DNA of 64,000 bases from Bremerella alba (GCF_013618625.1 NZ_JABRWO010000015.1:1-64000), one strand, 5' to 3'; positions 26,693 to 34,824 are shown, counted from the first letter of the stretch. The notes: generated by a model from the sequence alone, not told the origin. Translations and numbers: made by a program.

Positions 26693-26940
26693 AATACCCC
26701 TCAGAACCGGTGAATCACAAACATATTGTTACAAACCCACCTCACCCTCAAAATTTAAATAATTTCATCATGATACCACGCGCATACTCAATATTCACAA
26801 AGATCAGATTAAGTCTATATGATGTTGAAACCCATCACCGGTTCAATCAGATCTTCTAGAAAGCTACCTGCGGACTAGAGTGACCCAACCGCGGATGGAC
26901 GCGGATAAGAATATCGCTGCGGGATGGATCAAGAGCACGT
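26693..26940. other. AT-rich intergenic region
   Basis: A strongly AT-rich leader of the sulfotransferase gene, continuing its atypical composition up to about 26860, where GC returns to normal. No gene is seen. The compositional boundary probably marks the edge of an acquired segment. Confidence 0.5.
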
Positions 26941-27092
26941 GGTGGCCCAGAGATTTATCTCTGGGTAGCCGCAGGCTACAAGCGGCTAATGCATCAAGCT
27001 TGTACAAAATAGAACGTCTCTATCTTCAGTAACATCCATTCATGAGCCACTTGTCGGCGATGCCGACCCAGAGATGAATCTCTGGGCCAACC
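26941..27092 (+). repeat. 153-bp cruciform repeat, copy 7 (arm hairpins exchanged)
   Basis: The core has the common orientation (ATGCATCAAGCTTGTACAAA). The hairpin TAGCCGCAGGCTA is on the left arm and TCGGCGATGCCGA on the right, the reverse of copies 5 and 6. This implies inversion of the outer arms relative to the core. It marks the end of the AT-rich segment. Confidence 0.83.
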
Positions 27093-27156
27093 GTTGTTGG
27101 GGATTTGTAGTCGCCCTGCGATTGAATATCCATTCTCGACCCGCGACACGCGGTCC

Positions 27157-27684
27157 CTACGGGCGGCCCAAATCTCTTGCCGAAGGGGTCGAGCGTTCTT
27201 GCTGAGCCCGCGGGGCGATCATCCCTGGTCGCGATGGCCCGCGGTAAAGTTGCTGCTGCGTTCTTTCGCTGGGAGACAGTCGTTTTCGCATCAGTGGATC
27301 GCGCGTGGTGCGCTGCGTTCCTAGCAAGGGGCTACTCAGGTTGCGTAGTGGATCGGTCGACGGTAACACGTTTCCGGCGGCGTCTCTTATTCTTGCGTCG
27401 CGTTTCTCCGGCAGGATCGGCAACTTGCCGGTGACGTCGTACCCTTCGCGTTCCAATCGTTTCTGCACAGGGTTCACGCGGGTACGACCACTGTAGAGGG
27501 TATCGAAGACCATGTTCCGCCGTGGCAGAAGTCTTGGCCGCAAGTAATAGGGAACACCCAGAGCCGGGGTAGCCTCTGTTGTTGGGCGGGCCTGGGGCTC
27601 TTCCCCCCAGATCTTGGCCGAAGCGTAGAAGGCCACGATCAAAAAGATGGCTGCGGCAATCAAACCGATGAGCAGGTGTCGCAT
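27157..27684 (-). CDS. small membrane-anchored protein, function unknown
   Basis: About 175 residues. An N-terminal hydrophobic segment (about 3-23, RHLLIGLIAAAIFLIVAFYASA) acts as signal anchor or signal peptide. The rest is Arg/Pro-rich and low in hydrophobics (YLRPRLLPRRNMVFDTLYSGRTRVNPVQKRL), probably largely disordered and extracytoplasmic. ATG 27684 is preferred over the adjacent GTG because GGAG lies nine bases upstream. It lies 43 bases downstream of the P-II gene on the same strand, so the two are probably co-transcribed. No family is recognised. Confidence 0.7.
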   Translation of the reverse strand: MRHLLIGLIAAAIFLIVAFYASAKIWGEEPQARPTTEATPALGVPYYLRPRLLPRRNMVFDTLYSGRTRVNPVQKRLEREGYDVTGKLPILPEKRDARIRDAAGNVLPSTDPLRNLSSPLLGTQRTTRDPLMRKRLSPSERTQQQLYRGPSRPGMIAPRAQQERSTPSARDLGRP

Positions 27685-27727
27685 CACTTGGGACTCCTTT
27701 TACCCCCGGCCTGATCGACGACCGGGG

Positions 27728-28075
27728 CTAGGTTTCTTTCTGCCGAGAATCGTAATCGGCGAAGTCGATCATGTCGGCTGCGAAGGTCATCGGCAGGACG
27801 AAGATCTTTCCGTCCCCCATGCGGCCACTGCGTGCGACCGCGACAATCTTCCGCACGGTTTCTTCGACCCGCGAATCATCTAACCACATGCTGATTTCGA
27901 TCTTGGGCAGAAACGTTTTGGAATATTCACTCTCGCTGTACTCGTCGAGATAATTCTTCTGCCGGCCAAAACCTTTCACCTCACGGACGTTGAGTGCTTC
28001 CAGCGGGGCGCGGCTGAGCGTGTCCAACACTTTCTCAGCCAAATAAGGCTTCACGATGGCGATAATTTGCTTCAC
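27728..28075 (-). CDS. P-II family nitrogen regulatory protein
   Basis: A 115-residue signalling protein that binds ATP/ADP and 2-oxoglutarate and controls nitrogen targets. The start is taken as GTG 28075, giving VKQIIAIVKPYL. With that start the T-loop tyrosine (SESEYSK) falls at residue 51, the uridylylated position of classical P-II, and KGFGRQK precedes it. The B-loop GRMGDGKIFVLP is intact. An upstream TTG would add 12 residues foreign to the family. The T-loop sequence (NYLDEYSESEYSKTF) is less usual than in GlnB/GlnK, so the partner may differ; no ammonium transporter gene is adjacent. glnE is 2 kb away. Confidence 0.9.
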   Translation of the reverse strand: MKQIIAIVKPYLAEKVLDTLSRAPLEALNVREVKGFGRQKNYLDEYSESEYSKTFLPKIEISMWLDDSRVEETVRKIVAVARSGRMGDGKIFVLPMTFAADMIDFADYDSRQKET

Positions 28076-28292
28076 GTTATTGAATTCTTTCGCTTTCTGA
28101 ACGAAATCCAACCGATGCGACCGGCAGGTTTTGGCCGTAGCCGCTGTATCTTATAGTAAACCTTAAGCCTAATGCCCCGCTAGGGAGTTTGTGAAACTTG
28201 CTCCTTTGTTGCGGGAGTATTACAATCGGGACTTCCCCACCGAGATCGGGAACCCACCTTTATTTCCCCCCCCGGAAAGCCTCTCTACCGCG

Positions 28293-28937
28293 ATGCACGC
28301 GTGGTATCAACTTACCGACCAGTCACTCGGAAAACGTAGCATTACGTTTATCCTGCTGAGTACTATGGTCTTATGGGGAGCCGGCATCACCCTTTCGGTG
28401 CCGAATTTCAAAGACACCAGCGTCCCGTTCATGTGCCAGGATCACGCTTGTTCCTGTCGCAACGCCGGTAACTGCTGGAACCATTGCTGCTGTTTCAGCC
28501 GAACCGAGAAGTTGGCCTGGGCCCAGAAAAATCAGGTTCAACCGCCTGAAAAGTTTGTGGCCGAATTAAAGAAGACAGTCGACACCTCGTCGGAATTTTG
28601 CGGCGAGTCAACACTTCGGCCTGACGTTTACGCCGCGCTTTGCACACTGCGAGGGACCAGTTCGGCGAAAACAGACGCTGCTTCCTGCTCGACCAAATCG
28701 TGTGTCGCGACTAGCAGCGAGCCCCAAGAGGCCCCTGCGTCACGTCCCATCTCGTTGACCAATTCGATGCGGTGCCATGCCTTGGCTAGCGTCACATTGA
28801 TCTACTCGCCGGTGCTGGAATTCGATCTGGGCATCGGCCAAATGGTGGCTTTAGAAATCGAAGCCATGCCCCATGATTCTCTATTGCGGCCCACCTCTTT
28901 CCGCGCCGCGCCCGACTCGCCTCCTCCGCAGGCCTAA
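28293..28937 (+). CDS. cysteine-rich single-pass membrane protein
   Basis: About 214 residues from ATG 28293. A hydrophobic segment at about 16-36 (SITFILLSTMVLWGAGITLSV) is followed immediately by a cysteine-dense block: Cys48, 53, 55, 61, 65, 66, 67 with two histidines, ending CCCFSRTEKLAWAQKN. This looks like a metal-binding motif on the outer face of the membrane. The remainder is Ser/Ala-rich with a few more cysteines. The frame extends upstream to a GTG at 28191, but that start has poor spacing. I recall similar Cys blocks in other planctomycete proteins, but the function is unknown. Confidence 0.62.
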   Translation: MHAWYQLTDQSLGKRSITFILLSTMVLWGAGITLSVPNFKDTSVPFMCQDHACSCRNAGNCWNHCCCFSRTEKLAWAQKNQVQPPEKFVAELKKTVDTSSEFCGESTLRPDVYAALCTLRGTSSAKTDAASCSTKSCVATSSEPQEAPASRPISLTNSMRCHALASVTLIYSPVLEFDLGIGQMVALEIEAMPHDSLLRPTSFRAAPDSPPPQA

Positions 28938-29110
28938 CGTGTTTCTCAATATCTGATGAATGAATGCGTGTGCGCTGCTGCGCGCTTGCATGTTGCTATC
29001 GGTGTTCTGACGGCAACCTCTCCTCCCTGAAAGGGCGTCAAATAGCCCGCTGGAAATGAAGAGTCACTTCTTACTTCTTTAAAACACGTTACTTACTTAA
29101 AAACATAATC

Positions 29111-30067
29111 ATGAATAGACGACAAGCTTTTACGCTGGTCGAGCTTCTGGTGGTGATTGCTATCATCGGAATCTTGATCGCTCTGCTGCTACCTGCTGTG
29201 CAACAGGCTCGCGAGGCCGCTCGGCGGATGCAATGCACCAATAACCTGAAGCAGCTGACGCTCGCTTTGCACAACTACGACGGGTCCCTCGGCAGCTTTC
29301 CGCCGGGCGGTTTGGGTTATCCGATGGTTTGGTCGGCTCAGGCCCAGTTGCTTCCTTATGTCGAGCAGGGCAACCTGCAAGATTTGCTCGACTTCACCCA
29401 ACCCCCACTGACTGCTTTTGGGGGTCCTGCCCAAAACGAAAACGCGGCCCAAACGACGATCGACATGCTTCTCTGTCCGAGTGACAAGGACGAAGTGCCT
29501 GGTTCGATCTACGGTGGTATCAGCTATCCGGCTAACGCAGGAAGCGGAATCAACAGCCTCAGCATCGCTACCGACGACGGTGCCATTTCCAATGCCGATG
29601 GGGTCATCTTCTCACTGTCGAAAACTAGTTTCCGTGACATTACCGACGGCACCAGCAATACGGTCGTGTTCAGCGAGCATCTGCTGGGCGACGGCGGAAC
29701 GACAGCCCCGACGAACGATGACTATCGATTCCGCGTTGTGGAACTCGATACGTCGACGCAGACGACCGAATCCGCTTGTACTGCGAGTAGTGCCCCGGCT
29801 TGGTCGGGGCAACGTGGCGCGAAGTGGATCAACGGCCATCTGGCCGACACGATGTACAACCACTGGTACGGCCCGAACTCCAACAATCCGGACTGCCATA
29901 ACGGCTACCACAACTTCGCCATCACGAGTGCCCGGAGCCAACATCCTGGCGGCGTGCAAGTTGCGATGGCCGATGGAAGTGCCCGGTTCGTCGGAGAGAC
30001 CGTCGCGATCGAAATCTGGAGAGCGATCGCAACCCGTGGCGGCGGCGAAGTCGTCTCTGAGTACTAA
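29111..30067 (+). CDS. DUF1559 protein with type IV pilin-like N-terminus (first of pair)
   Basis: A 318-residue planctomycete-type protein. The N-terminus QAFTLVELLVVIAIIGILIALLLP is a prepilin/pseudopilin methylation and membrane segment with the conserved Glu at position +5. It is followed by AVQQAREAARRMQCTNNLKQL and the DUF1559 domain, which closes with the signature HPGGVQVAMADGSARFV. Such proteins are exported and probably assemble or localise through the pilin-like helix; the role is unknown and planctomycetes often carry dozens. The next gene is a paralogue 88 bases downstream. Confidence 0.93.
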   Translation: MNRRQAFTLVELLVVIAIIGILIALLLPAVQQAREAARRMQCTNNLKQLTLALHNYDGSLGSFPPGGLGYPMVWSAQAQLLPYVEQGNLQDLLDFTQPPLTAFGGPAQNENAAQTTIDMLLCPSDKDEVPGSIYGGISYPANAGSGINSLSIATDDGAISNADGVIFSLSKTSFRDITDGTSNTVVFSEHLLGDGGTTAPTNDDYRFRVVELDTSTQTTESACTASSAPAWSGQRGAKWINGHLADTMYNHWYGPNSNNPDCHNGYHNFAITSARSQHPGGVQVAMADGSARFVGETVAIEIWRAIATRGGGEVVSEY

Positions 30068-30154
30068 CGATATTGGTAATCACTGTCTGGTTGGCACACG
30101 GGCGAAATACCGCTGGTGTGCCACGATGCAGTTTCTCATAGGAAGCATAATATT

Positions 30155-31159
30155 ATGAAACGACAAGCTTTTACGCTGGTCGAGCTTCTGGTGGTGATTG
30201 CCATCATCGGAATCTTGATCGCTTTGCTGCTACCTGCTGTGCAACAGGCCCGCGAGGCCGCTCGGCGGATGCAATGCACCAATCAGCAGAAGCAGCTGGT
30301 TCTGGCAATGCACAACTACGAAAGCACCTTTTCGAGTTTTCCTGGCCTGGCGTTTGATAGCGCGTATGGCTTTAGTGTTCAGGCCAAGATTTTGCCATTT
30401 GTCGAACAAGGCAACCTGCAAGATCTGATCGACTTCAGCATTCCGTTGATGGTTGGTTCCGGCGGGAGCCAATCGCTCAATCCGACGCACGGGCCGGCGG
30501 CGGAAAAGGTCGTGGACCTGTTCCTGTGTCCTAGCGACGGTGAAAACCCGGTCTTTGAAAACGCCAATACTGCCAACGACTCTTTCGCCGGCACGAACTA
30601 CGTTGTCTGCACGGGGGACGGAACCGGGTCGACCTACGATACCAGGGCCGCCACCAACGGCATGTTCTGGTGGGGTTCGCAGGCCAAGTTTCGCGACATG
30701 ACCGATGGCACCTCTAACACGGCCATTCTGTCAGAATCGCTGCTGGGCGATAAGACCGAAACGACCGGCACCGTGACCGACCCCAAGCGGCAAATGGCCC
30801 GCTATGGTGGCGGCGGCATGGGGGGCGCCGGCGAAGGCTTTACCGGAGCCCCGGGGCATAACCCCGACATGGCGACGGCTGCCAGTAGCGCTGGCAATAT
30901 CGACGGCAAAGGACGCGGATCGTGGATCTGGGGACGAGAGCACATGACAACGTTCAATACGTACATGGCTCCGAACAACCAGAACCCCGACGTCCATCGC
31001 AACGGATTCGGCTGGTTTGCACCGCGCAGCCAACATCCTGGCGGCGTCCAAGTAGGTCTTGCCGATGGTTCGGTGCGGTTCATTCCGGAAACGATCAACC
31101 TGACCACCTGGCGTGCTCTGGGCACCAAAGGTGGCGGCGAAGTCCTCGGCGAATTTTAA
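30155..31159 (+). CDS. DUF1559 protein with type IV pilin-like N-terminus (second of pair)
   Basis: A 334-residue paralogue of the preceding gene. It shares the QAFTLVELLVVIAIIGIL pilin-like segment and the C-terminal HPGGVQVGLADGSVRFIP signature but has a diverged middle part, including a Gly/Met-rich loop (YGGGGMGGAGEG). Start chosen at ATG 30155, just before KRQAFTL; an earlier frame start adds a non-family tail. Coding DNA for the first ~40 residues is almost identical in the two copies. It forms a likely transcript with the DUF4198 gene 36 bases downstream. Confidence 0.93.
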   Translation: MKRQAFTLVELLVVIAIIGILIALLLPAVQQAREAARRMQCTNQQKQLVLAMHNYESTFSSFPGLAFDSAYGFSVQAKILPFVEQGNLQDLIDFSIPLMVGSGGSQSLNPTHGPAAEKVVDLFLCPSDGENPVFENANTANDSFAGTNYVVCTGDGTGSTYDTRAATNGMFWWGSQAKFRDMTDGTSNTAILSESLLGDKTETTGTVTDPKRQMARYGGGGMGGAGEGFTGAPGHNPDMATAASSAGNIDGKGRGSWIWGREHMTTFNTYMAPNNQNPDVHRNGFGWFAPRSQHPGGVQVGLADGSVRFIPETINLTTWRALGTKGGGEVLGEF

Positions 31160-31195
31160 TTCTCTCTACAAATTCTTTACGACAAGGTTAAACAC

Positions 31196-31993
31196 ATGAC
31201 ACGACTACTTTCCCTTTCATTGTTTCTTTTTGCTCTGTCGGCATCGGCATCTGCGCACGATACGTGGGTCGAGACCAACACCAATATCGTTCGCCCTGGC
31301 GATGCGATTTATACGGACCTGAAGCTCGGAAATCATGGCAACCACCATCGCGATTTCAAACTGGCCAGCAAGATCGGTTTAGAGGACCTGACCTGGGAAG
31401 TGATTTCTCCGAGTGGCGAAAAGTTTGACGCCCAGAGCGTTGCCATCGATACCGGGTACGCGCCGAAGGAAGGTTTCTGGAATGCCAAATACGTGGCCGA
31501 GAAGCCTGGGCTGTACACGGTGGTTCACACCTTGGACAAGCTCATCAATCACGGCACCCCTATCCGCGCGATGAAGAGCAGCAAGACTTTCTTTATCGTC
31601 AGCGAAAGCCTGGACCAGGTTCCCAGCGACCTGACTGGCTTTGATAAGCCGCTGGGACATACGCTGGAACTGGTTCCTACCGTCAATCCGGTTGCCCCGC
31701 TGGGTCCTGGCAAGCCGATTGAAGTTCAATTGCTGTTCCACGGTAAGCCGCTCAAAGACACGGTCGTTTCGTTCGTGCCACGTCGCGAAAGCTTGAAAGA
31801 AGGTTTCGATGAAACGTACGAACGCAAGACGGATGAAAACGGCATGGCCAGCTTCACGCCTAAGACTGGCGATCAGTACCTGGTGGTCGTGCACGTGACC
31901 GACGAAGACGCCAAGGGAGACGGCTTCGAGAAGACGGCCTACAGCGCCACGCTGACAGTGATCGTCCCCGAGCGCTGCCCCTGCTGCGGCTAG
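31196..31993 (+). CDS. DUF4198 domain secreted protein
   Basis: A 265-residue protein with a clear signal peptide (about 1-20, SASAHD). The mature part starts HDTWVETNTNIVRPGD, with a GNHGNHHRDF histidine cluster typical of DUF4198 proteins. It continues with beta-rich segments (PGLYTVVHTLDK; KPIEVQLLFHGKPLKDTVVSFVPR; DENGMASFTPKTGDQYLVVVH) resembling a carboxypeptidase-regulatory-like fold. It ends in PERCPCCG, a short Cys tail that could bind metal. The family is associated with metal, especially nickel/cobalt, uptake in some bacteria; that role is not demonstrated here. It sits directly behind the DUF1559 pair. Confidence 0.85.
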   Translation: MTRLLSLSLFLFALSASASAHDTWVETNTNIVRPGDAIYTDLKLGNHGNHHRDFKLASKIGLEDLTWEVISPSGEKFDAQSVAIDTGYAPKEGFWNAKYVAEKPGLYTVVHTLDKLINHGTPIRAMKSSKTFFIVSESLDQVPSDLTGFDKPLGHTLELVPTVNPVAPLGPGKPIEVQLLFHGKPLKDTVVSFVPRRESLKEGFDETYERKTDENGMASFTPKTGDQYLVVVHVTDEDAKGDGFEKTAYSATLTVIVPERCPCCG

Positions 31994-32016
31994 TAAATCT
32001 CTTCGGCCCTCTTGCC

Positions 32017-32115
32017 GGTCCCCTCTCCCGTCCCCAGGGAGAGGGCTAGGTTGAGGTTTTTTGAAGCAAGCACCCGGTTCGCCCCTAACCCTCTCCTCAA
32101 GGGGGCGAGGGGACC
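32017..32115. repeat. facing pair of REP-like palindromes
   Basis: Two inverted copies of the second repeat family: GGTCCCCTCTCCCG...GGGAGAGGGCTAGGTTGAGG on the left and CCCCTAACCCTCTCC...GGGGGCGAGGGGACC on the right, about 25 bases apart. The whole is a compound palindrome like a BIME. It lies between the DUF4198 gene and the small basic protein gene. Confidence 0.8.
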
Positions 32116-32280
32116 GGCGTTGCTGCTGCCAGCAGTGATACTATGGGTAAAATTTGCTGGAATTCTCCTGGCTGAATAGCCGATCGCTTTACAGGTTTCG
32201 TTGACTCTGTCACGATAAATTTTCGGCCGCACCTGTTTGCGGTCTTCTTTGCTTTCTTGAATGCGAAAAGGATGCCCCTG

Positions 32281-32547
32281 ATGGCCAACTCCTACTCCAA
32301 ACATCAGCAAAACATCATCAAGCGTTACTACGACAACAAGGACGCCATCGCGACGCAAAAGCTGCAAGAGAATATCACCGAGCTGTACCTCGCCGAAGGC
32401 AAGAAGCGGGCCACCGTCTGGAAGCGCATCATCGGCCATCTCGAGAAGCTGGAAGTCCCCAAGAAGCAGATCGATCACCTGGTCGCTTCGGACGATGCCA
32501 CGTTGGTCGCGAAGTATTTGGAACGCATACTGGCCAAGCAAGACTAA
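32281..32547 (+). CDS. small basic helical protein, function unknown
   Basis: An 88-residue Lys-rich protein starting MANSYSKHQQNIIKRYYDNKDAI, almost wholly helical, with TQKLQENITELYLAEGKKRATVWKRIIGHLEKL and a C-terminal KYLERILAKQD. It has no signal peptide or cysteines. Start at ATG 32281 with AAAGGA about ten bases upstream; an in-frame ATG at 32272 is the alternative. The composition could suit nucleic-acid or ribosome contact, but this is inference only. REP-like elements lie on both sides of the gene. Confidence 0.75.
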   Translation: MANSYSKHQQNIIKRYYDNKDAIATQKLQENITELYLAEGKKRATVWKRIIGHLEKLEVPKKQIDHLVASDDATLVAKYLERILAKQD

Positions 32548-32560
32548 GCACCCTCTTTGT

Positions 32561-32590
32561 GTCCCCTCTCCCCTGACGGGAGAGGGGATC
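32561..32590. repeat. single REP-like palindrome upstream of the alcohol dehydrogenase gene
   Basis: GTCCCCTCTCCC and GGGAGAGGGGAT form a hairpin ending 13 bases before the ATG at 32603. Its GAGGGGAT end is the only purine-rich block available as ribosome binding site for that gene. Confidence 0.7.
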
Positions 32591-32602
32591 AGATTAAATA
32601 TC

Positions 32603-33808
32603 ATGGCACAATCCTGGAGCTTCTTCTCCGCCGGGCAGTTCACTTTTGGATGCGGCTCGCGACACGAACTCGGTAAGCGGGCCGCCGGACGTCGGTATCG
32701 AAAAGTTCAAATCATCACCGACGCCACGCTTTCCGGTTTGGGGATGGTGCAGCCGTTGGTTGACGACCTGGCCGAGCATGGCATTCAGGTGGAAGTCTTC
32801 GACGGAAGTGTCGCCGAGCCAGATTTGGAAATCGCCAAAAACGCGGCCTTGATGGCTGGTACCTTTCAGCCCGATGCAATTCTCGGCCTGGGGGGCGGCA
32901 GCAATATCGACTTGGCTAAGGTCACAGCGGTACTGGCCACCCACGGCGGCCAGCCGCAAGACTTCTTTGGCTGGGACAAGGTTCCGTCGCAGATTGTTCC
33001 CGTAATCGCGATGCCAACGACCGCCGGCACCGGTAGCGAGGTCTCGCAGTCGGCCGTGCTGACCGATCGCGAGACGAACATGAAGGTCAGTATTCTCAGC
33101 CAGTTCATGCGACCAGCGTTGGCGATTGTCGACCCGGAGCTGACCTTCAGCTGTCCGAAACAAGTCACGGCTGATAGCGGCATCGATGCGCTGACGCATG
33201 CCGTCGAAGCGTATCTGTCGAAGGAGTCTGGCAAGATCGCGGCCGAGCCAGGCGAGCCCGTTCCCTACAGCGGCAGCACGCCGATCGGTGAGTTGTTTTC
33301 CGAAGAGGCGATCGCATTGGTCGGGCGATACCTGGCGGCAGCCGTTCATAACCCGCACGATCGCGAGGCCCGCGAGAAGATGGCGCTCGCTGCTTCGTTG
33401 GCAGGGCTGGCGTTCTCGAACTGCGGCGTGGCAGTGGTTCACGCGCTCGAGTACCCCATCGGCGGCCGCGTGCACTGTAGCCACGGTGGCGGCAACGGTT
33501 TATTGCTTCCCTACGTGATGAAGTACAACCTGCCCCAGCGCGAGGCGAAGCTTTCGCGGATCGCTCAGCTTCTGGATCCGATCTGTGATTTCGCCAGCGA
33601 CATGGAAGGGGCGATGCTCGCGATACGCCAAGTCGAACAGCTGAAGAGCCTGATTGGTATTCCCGAGAAGCTCAGCGCGTATGGTGTGACCGAGGATATG
33701 CTACCTGACTTCGCGGACAAGTCGTTTGCGATCACGCGCCTGATGAACATTAATCCACGCACGCCAACACGGGATGACCTGCTACAGATTCTAACCGAAG
33801 CGTTGTAA
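32603..33808 (+). CDS. iron-containing alcohol dehydrogenase
   Basis: A 401-residue NAD(P)-dependent group III alcohol dehydrogenase. The dinucleotide motif GGGS is at 97-100, followed by MPTTAGTGSEVS. Metal ligands Asp195 and His199 sit in DSGIDALTHAVEAY, and later histidines in AVVHALEYPIGG and HCSHGGGNG complete the site. Start set at ATG 32603 (MAQSWSFF); the open frame further upstream overlaps the previous gene and the REP element. The substrate is unknown. It precedes a sugar-isomerase-like gene, so a carbohydrate or polyol substrate is conceivable. Confidence 0.9.
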   Translation: MAQSWSFFSAGQFTFGCGSRHELGKRAAGRRYRKVQIITDATLSGLGMVQPLVDDLAEHGIQVEVFDGSVAEPDLEIAKNAALMAGTFQPDAILGLGGGSNIDLAKVTAVLATHGGQPQDFFGWDKVPSQIVPVIAMPTTAGTGSEVSQSAVLTDRETNMKVSILSQFMRPALAIVDPELTFSCPKQVTADSGIDALTHAVEAYLSKESGKIAAEPGEPVPYSGSTPIGELFSEEAIALVGRYLAAAVHNPHDREAREKMALAASLAGLAFSNCGVAVVHALEYPIGGRVHCSHGGGNGLLLPYVMKYNLPQREAKLSRIAQLLDPICDFASDMEGAMLAIRQVEQLKSLIGIPEKLSAYGVTEDMLPDFADKSFAITRLMNINPRTPTRDDLLQILTEAL

Positions 33809-33862
33809 ACGCATGGTTGTCCCTTCCGCATGAATCCCATAGAACGGAGTGTTCCTCATCTT

Positions 33863-33991
33863 GTTCCCTCGCCCCTCGGCGGAGAGGGTTAGGGTGAGGG
33901 GGCGAGCGACATATAACGTAGCTCGTTTTTCTTCCAACCACGAACAAAAAACCCTTACCCTGGCCCTAAACCTGCCAGAAAGAGGGGACAC
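33863..33991. repeat. facing pair of REP-like palindromes
   Basis: The left element 33863-33904 (CCCTCGCCCCTCGGCGGAGA, GGGTTAGGGTGAGGG) faces a degenerate right element 33948-33991 (CCCTTACCCTGGCCCTAAAC, AAGAGGGGACA). The right end finishes about nine bases before ATG 34000, and its AGAGGGGA serves as the apparent ribosome binding site. Confidence 0.72.
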
Positions 33992-33999
33992 GAGAAACC

Positions 34000-34824
34000 A
34001 TGTTCAAATACGCTATCTGCAACGAAACGTACCAAGACTGGACGCTGGAAACGGCCCTCGCGCATGCGAAAGAGTCTGGCTACGACGCGGTGGAAATCGC
34101 TCCGTTTACGCTCGCTTCAACCGCCTACGATGTGACTGCCAAGCAGCGTGGCGAGATCCGCGGAAAGATCGAAGATGCCGAGCTCGATGTGGTCGGCCTG
34201 CATTGGCTCTTGGCCAAAACCGAAGGCTTCTACCTGACGACGCCGGATGATGCGGTACGCCAGAAGACAAGTGACTACTTCTGCGAATTGGCCCGGCTGT
34301 GCAGTGACCTGGGTGGCAAAATCATGGTACTGGGCAGCCCTCAGCAGCGGAATCTGTTGCCAGGCGTCAGCGAATCGGAAGCGATGAAGCTGGCCGCCGA
34401 TTGCATCCGCAAAGCGATGCCTACTTTGGAACAGTGCGACATCACCTTGGCCCTGGAACCACTGGGCCCGGCCGAAGGGGACTTCCTGAACACGGCCGAG
34501 AAGGGGATGGAGTTGATGGACCTGATCGACTCGCCCAATTGCAAGATTCACCTGGACGTCAAAGCGATGTCAGCCGAAGACAAGCCGATCCCGCAGATCA
34601 TCCGGGAAACGCATCCTCACATCGCCCATTTCCACGCCAACGACCCCAACAAACGCGGTCCCGGCATGGGAGACGTCGACTTTGTTCCCATTTTTCAAGC
34701 ATTGAAAGAAGTCGATTACCGTGGCTGGGTTTCAGTGGAAGTCTTCGACTACGAGCCTGGCATCGAATCGCTCGTGAAGGACAGCATCGCCTACATGCAC
34801 AAGTGCGAAGCGGCAACAAGCTAG
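34000..34824 (+). CDS. sugar phosphate isomerase/epimerase-like TIM-barrel protein
   Basis: A 274-residue member of the xylose-isomerase-like TIM-barrel superfamily (AP endonuclease family 2 fold). Typical segments are YDAVEIAPFT, DVVGLHWLL, GGKIMVLGSP, ITLALEPLGPAEGDFLNT (metal-binding Glu), CKIHLDVKAM, HIAHFHANDPN (metal-binding His) and GWVSVEVFDY. It has no signal peptide and is probably cytoplasmic. The reaction would be epimerisation or isomerisation of a sugar or inositol derivative, not specified by sequence. It follows the alcohol dehydrogenase gene across a repeat pair. Confidence 0.88.
   Translation: MFKYAICNETYQDWTLETALAHAKESGYDAVEIAPFTLASTAYDVTAKQRGEIRGKIEDAELDVVGLHWLLAKTEGFYLTTPDDAVRQKTSDYFCELARLCSDLGGKIMVLGSPQQRNLLPGVSESEAMKLAADCIRKAMPTLEQCDITLALEPLGPAEGDFLNTAEKGMELMDLIDSPNCKIHLDVKAMSAEDKPIPQIIRETHPHIAHFHANDPNKRGPGMGDVDFVPIFQALKEVDYRGWVSVEVFDYEPGIESLVKDSIAYMHKCEAATS

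Noticed and set aside
1725-27092. CRISPR array or attachment sites from the regularly structured repeats
   Set aside because: Copies are kilobases apart, palindromic over 150 bases and not separated by uniform spacers, and there are no cas or integrase genes.
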